Source: Bacilli bacterium (GTDB lineage Bacteria; Bacillota_I; Bacilli_A; RF39; UBA660). From it: DNA of 23,705 nucleotides. A program made the position numbers and the translations under genes. The stretch is from NCBI GenBank assembly GCA_900758495.1, contig CAAERO010000007.1, positions 1-23,705 of the forward strand, given 5' to 3'. Positions 21,526 to 23,705 of this stretch are shown here, piece by piece (positions within the stretch are counted from its first letter, which is position 1; each line of letters starts with the position of its first letter). The notes under the pieces are model-generated. The model was not told the origin of the DNA. It saw nothing but the letters and a program-made list of their open reading frames with translations, and did not search any database.

Positions 21526-23496
21526 ATGGAATTATTAGCACCAGCAGGAAATAAGGAAAGTTTAATAGCAGCAATTAATAATGGTGCAGATGCTATTTAT
21601 TTATCAGGAAAAAAATTTGGAGCAAGGGCATATGCTCTTAATTTTTCTTTAGAAGAAATAAAAGAAGCCATAAGAATTGGAAAAATTTATGGCGTTAAAA
21701 TTTATGTAACAATGAACACATTAGTAAAAGAAAATGAAGTAGAAGAGTTTCTAGACCAAGTAGAATTTCTATATGTTAATGGAGTAGATGCTATTTTAAT
21801 GCAGGACTTTGGAATGATTTGTTTATGTCTTAAGAAATTTCCTAATCTTGAGATCCATGCTTCTACGCAAGCACACAATGTTTCCAAAGAAGGAATTGAT
21901 TTTCTCTACAATTTAGGAGTTAAAAGAGTAGTATTACCAAGAGAAATGTCCATTGAAGAGATAAAACAGATTAACACACCAGTCGAGAAGGAAGTATTTG
22001 TTCATGGAGCCCTTTGCGTAAGTTACTCTGGTAGATGTTTAATGTCACAAGTATTAGGTGGTAGAAGTGGTAATAGGGGAGAATGTGCAGGATGCTGTCG
22101 TTTTCCTTGGAAATTATTTAAAGATAATAGGCTAATTAATGAAGGTTATCTTCTTTCTATGAAAGAGTTAAATCTAAGTGAAGATATTCTAAAATTAACA
22201 CCTTATGTAGATAGTTTAAAAATAGAAGGAAGAATGAAAAGTCCTAGCTATGTTTCTTTTATCACTAACTATTATCGCAAGATACTTAATGAAGAAAATA
22301 TTACAAAAACAGAAAAAGAGAACTTACAAAGTCTATTTTATCGTGGTTTTACTAAAGGACATTTACTAGCTAGTAATGATTTAATAAATAAAACTTCTCC
22401 TAATCATATAGGACTACCTATTGGTAAAGTTTTAGAAGTTACTGATGATAAGATAATTATCCTATTGGATAGAGAACTGAATCAAGAAGATGGTATTAGA
22501 TTCTTAGAAAGTGGTAAAGGAATGATAGTTAATTATCTTTATGATATGAAAGGAAACTTAATATCTAAAGGTAATGCTATGCAAAAGATAATACTTGATA
22601 ATAAGATAGGTCTTACTTCTTTAGATACAGTATCTTTAACTACTAATCATAAATTAATGACTACTTTTGATACTATTACTAAAAAAGTACCAATTAAGAT
22701 TAAAGTAACTGCTAAGAAAAATAGACCATTTGAAATAATATTTATTAAAGATAATATTGAAGTAAAAGAACAGGGAAATATAGTAGAACAAGCAAGAAAT
22801 GCTGCTGTTACTAAAGAAAGACTTATTTTACAAGTTGAAAAGTTAGGTAATACTCCTTTTAATTCTAAAAACATTGAAGTAGAAATGGATGATGATGTAT
22901 TTATTCCCATGACGGAGATTAATGTTATTAGAAGAACATTAACTGAAAGATTAATTGGTAAGTTAAGAATGAATTTTAAAGATTCAATTACTAACAGAGC
23001 TAAGTTAGATTATATAAATGTAGATAATGTTGATATCAATACTTATAAGGAAATACCAGCTTGTCAGTTTGAACTGAAGGAAAAATCTGGCATTATTCAC
23101 GAGATTATTGATGGTAGAGAAAAAGATTTTATAGCAGCTAGTAGTTGCAATATTACTAATTCTTATACAGCTTATTTTTTAGCTTATTATGGTTACAAAG
23201 GAGTTACTTTATCAACAGAATTAACAGATAATGAACTCAATATTTTAGCTAGTAAAATAAAAGAAAAGACAAATATAACTTTATTTGTGGAAAATAATAT
23301 TAGTAATGAAGTAATGACTATTAAAGGTAATATTTTAGCAATAGATAGTACTAATAAATATTATTTAGAAGATCCTAAAGGAAGAAAATTTAAAGTTAAA
23401 TATGATGGTAGATTAACACATATTTATTCGCCTTATAAAATAGATAGAAATGAAAGAAATATTAATAATGTAGAATTTGTTGGTAATAATAATTAG
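21526..23496 (+). CDS. peptidase U32 family protein, long RlhA-like form
   Basis: A 656-residue member of the U32 family. The N-terminal TIM-barrel-like part starts MELLAPAGNKESLIAAINNG, with NTLVKENE (64-71) and ASTQAHNVS (112-120). The family signature is clear: VFVHGALCVSYSGRC (157-171) and GGRSGNRGECAGCCR (178-192), giving cysteines 164, 171, 187, 190 and 191 for a probable metal or Fe-S site. The remaining 400 or so residues match the size of the C-terminal extension (DUF3656-type) of RlhA, the 23S rRNA C2501 hydroxylation protein of 650-odd residues, rather than the short TrhP tRNA-hydroxylation type. RNA hydroxylation is thus the likelier role, although protease activity gave the family its name. 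It starts 6 bases after the pseudopilin stop. GGAG ribosome binding site. Confidence 0.9.
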   Translation: MELLAPAGNKESLIAAINNGADAIYLSGKKFGARAYALNFSLEEIKEAIRIGKIYGVKIYVTMNTLVKENEVEEFLDQVEFLYVNGVDAILMQDFGMICLCLKKFPNLEIHASTQAHNVSKEGIDFLYNLGVKRVVLPREMSIEEIKQINTPVEKEVFVHGALCVSYSGRCLMSQVLGGRSGNRGECAGCCRFPWKLFKDNRLINEGYLLSMKELNLSEDILKLTPYVDSLKIEGRMKSPSYVSFITNYYRKILNEENITKTEKENLQSLFYRGFTKGHLLASNDLINKTSPNHIGLPIGKVLEVTDDKIIILLDRELNQEDGIRFLESGKGMIVNYLYDMKGNLISKGNAMQKIILDNKIGLTSLDTVSLTTNHKLMTTFDTITKKVPIKIKVTAKKNRPFEIIFIKDNIEVKEQGNIVEQARNAAVTKERLILQVEKLGNTPFNSKNIEVEMDDDVFIPMTEINVIRRTLTERLIGKLRMNFKDSITNRAKLDYINVDNVDINTYKEIPACQFELKEKSGIIHEIIDGREKDFIAASSCNITNSYTAYFLAYYGYKGVTLSTELTDNELNILASKIKEKTNITLFVENNISNEVMTIKGNILAIDSTNKYYLEDPKGRKFKVKYDGRLTHIYSPYKIDRNERNINNVEFVGNNN

Positions 23497-23519
23497 TGTT
23501 CAGATTATGAACACTTTTT
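23495..23519 (+). terminator. terminator beginning in the U32 stop codon
   Basis: AGTGTTCA (23495-23502) pairs perfectly with TGAACACT (23508-23515), loop GATTA, followed by TTTT. Two bases of the TAG stop are in the stem. Confidence 0.8.
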
Positions 23520-23524
23520 AAGTG

Positions 23525-23553
23525 TTGTTAAAAGTCAAATATTATGATATTAT
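23525..23553 (+). promoter_or_regulatory. promoter of the poly-G ORF
   Basis: TTGTTA (-35, 23525-23530), 17-base spacer, extended -10 TGATATTAT (23545-23553). It points at ATG 23599, leaving an untranslated leader of about 40 bases. Confidence 0.6.
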
Positions 23554-23598
23554 TAAAATGTCAAGAATACTGATAAAAATAGAAAGTAGGTGTTTAGT

Positions 23599-23655
23599 AT
23601 GTATCAATTCTCTAAAGTTAACAAACAATTAACCTGGGGGGGGGTACTTTACTAA
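23599..23655 (+). CDS. short ORF interrupted at a nine-G tract, possible phase-variable gene start
   Basis: ATG 23599 lies downstream of AAGTAGGTG and the promoter at 23525-23553. The frame reads MYQFSKVNKQLTWGGVLY and stops at 23653-23655, just past nine consecutive G residues (23636-23644). With one G fewer the frame would go on as WGGYFTKLNNKLTFFYRGIK and two more residues to a TAA at 23702-23704. With one more G it stops early. The product is not recognised in either form. It could be a phase-variable gene in the off state, a decayed gene, or a sequencing error in the homopolymer. The rest of the gene, if any, may lie beyond the window. Confidence 0.4.
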   Translation: MYQFSKVNKQLTWGGVLY

Positions 23656-23705
23656 ACTAAATAATAAACTAACTTTCTTTTATCGTGGAATAAAGGTAGA
23701 TTAAA

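Noticed and set aside
21702..21887. Minus-strand open frame inside the U32 gene
   Set aside because: Shadow of a conserved TIM-barrel segment; no start signals or recognisable product.
22647..22910. Minus-strand open frame inside the U32 gene, hydrophobic
   Set aside because: The hydrophobic look comes from reading AT-rich Lys/Asn/Asp codons backwards; no ribosome binding site.
20027..23657. Shared 11-mer TTTACTAAACT near 20030 and 23650 as possible attachment-site repeats
   Set aside because: Short AT-rich match without extension; expected by chance in this composition.
1..23705. tRNA, rRNA, CRISPR, riboswitch or transposon ends
   Set aside because: I looked for cloverleaf-like segments, regular direct repeats with spacers, long conserved leaders and terminal inverted repeats and saw none that stood up. 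A covariance-model search would be needed to exclude small RNAs.

Overview
This is a strongly AT-rich, gene-dense bacterial segment. Almost every gene is on the + strand, with AGGAG-type ribosome binding sites, 4 to 8 base gene overlaps and short U-tailed terminators. TGG is used for tryptophan and TGA as a real stop (gatA ends in TGA inside gatB's start), so the code is standard rather than the mycoplasma code. GatCAB, peptidoglycan precursor and carboxypeptidase genes, a VanY-type peptidase, a pseudopilin and Rpn/RhuM/Fic accessory genes suggest a walled, low-GC Firmicute with a small genome. An uncultured gut Bacilli lineage (RF39-like or Erysipelotrichia-related) is my best guess, by inference only.

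Region by region. 1-306 is the 3' end of an Rpn-type nuclease/transposase gene. 362-6302 is one apparent transcription unit: gatC-gatA-gatB, then a PP-loop protein I recognise as MurL (UDP-MurNAc-L-Ala-L-Glu epimerase), overlapping a MurD ligase; a hairpin closes it. 6320-9801 is a second unit: a small membrane-anchored protein, a sensor with two solute-binding-type domains and a degenerate GGDEF domain, and a YihY/BrkB membrane protein. Its terminator lies inside the coding sequence of the convergent vanY-type gene (9732-10562, the only confident minus-strand gene). A D,D-carboxypeptidase of the DacA/DacF type diverges from vanY. Then come a 48-residue HTH protein overlapping an Asp-box membrane protein, a 3-hydroxyacyl-CoA dehydrogenase-like gene, and a two-gene unit of an unknown membrane protein plus a serpin-like secreted protein.

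From about 16110 to 20030 the window is accessory: about 700 bases of gene debris, a RhuM-Fic/Doc fusion, a small conserved protein, an amidoligase and a Fic pseudogene with three lesions. Core-like genes then resume with a pseudopilin carrying a large ectodomain and a long U32 peptidase-family protein of the RlhA type. The window ends with a promoter and a short ORF interrupted by nine consecutive G residues, a candidate phase-variable switch.

How the genes work together. MurL plus MurD would give an alternative route to the D-Glu of the peptidoglycan stem: L-Glu is ligated first, then epimerised in the nucleotide precursor. The two carboxypeptidases trim the D-Ala end of the same peptide. 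GatCAB makes Gln-tRNA and/or Asn-tRNA by amidation and shares the MurL/MurD transcript. The most interesting points are the MurL-MurD pair in a Firmicute-like genome, the serpin-like protein with its membrane partner, the amidoligase-Fic pair, and the poly-G ORF. No tRNA, rRNA, CRISPR array or insertion sequence was recognised.
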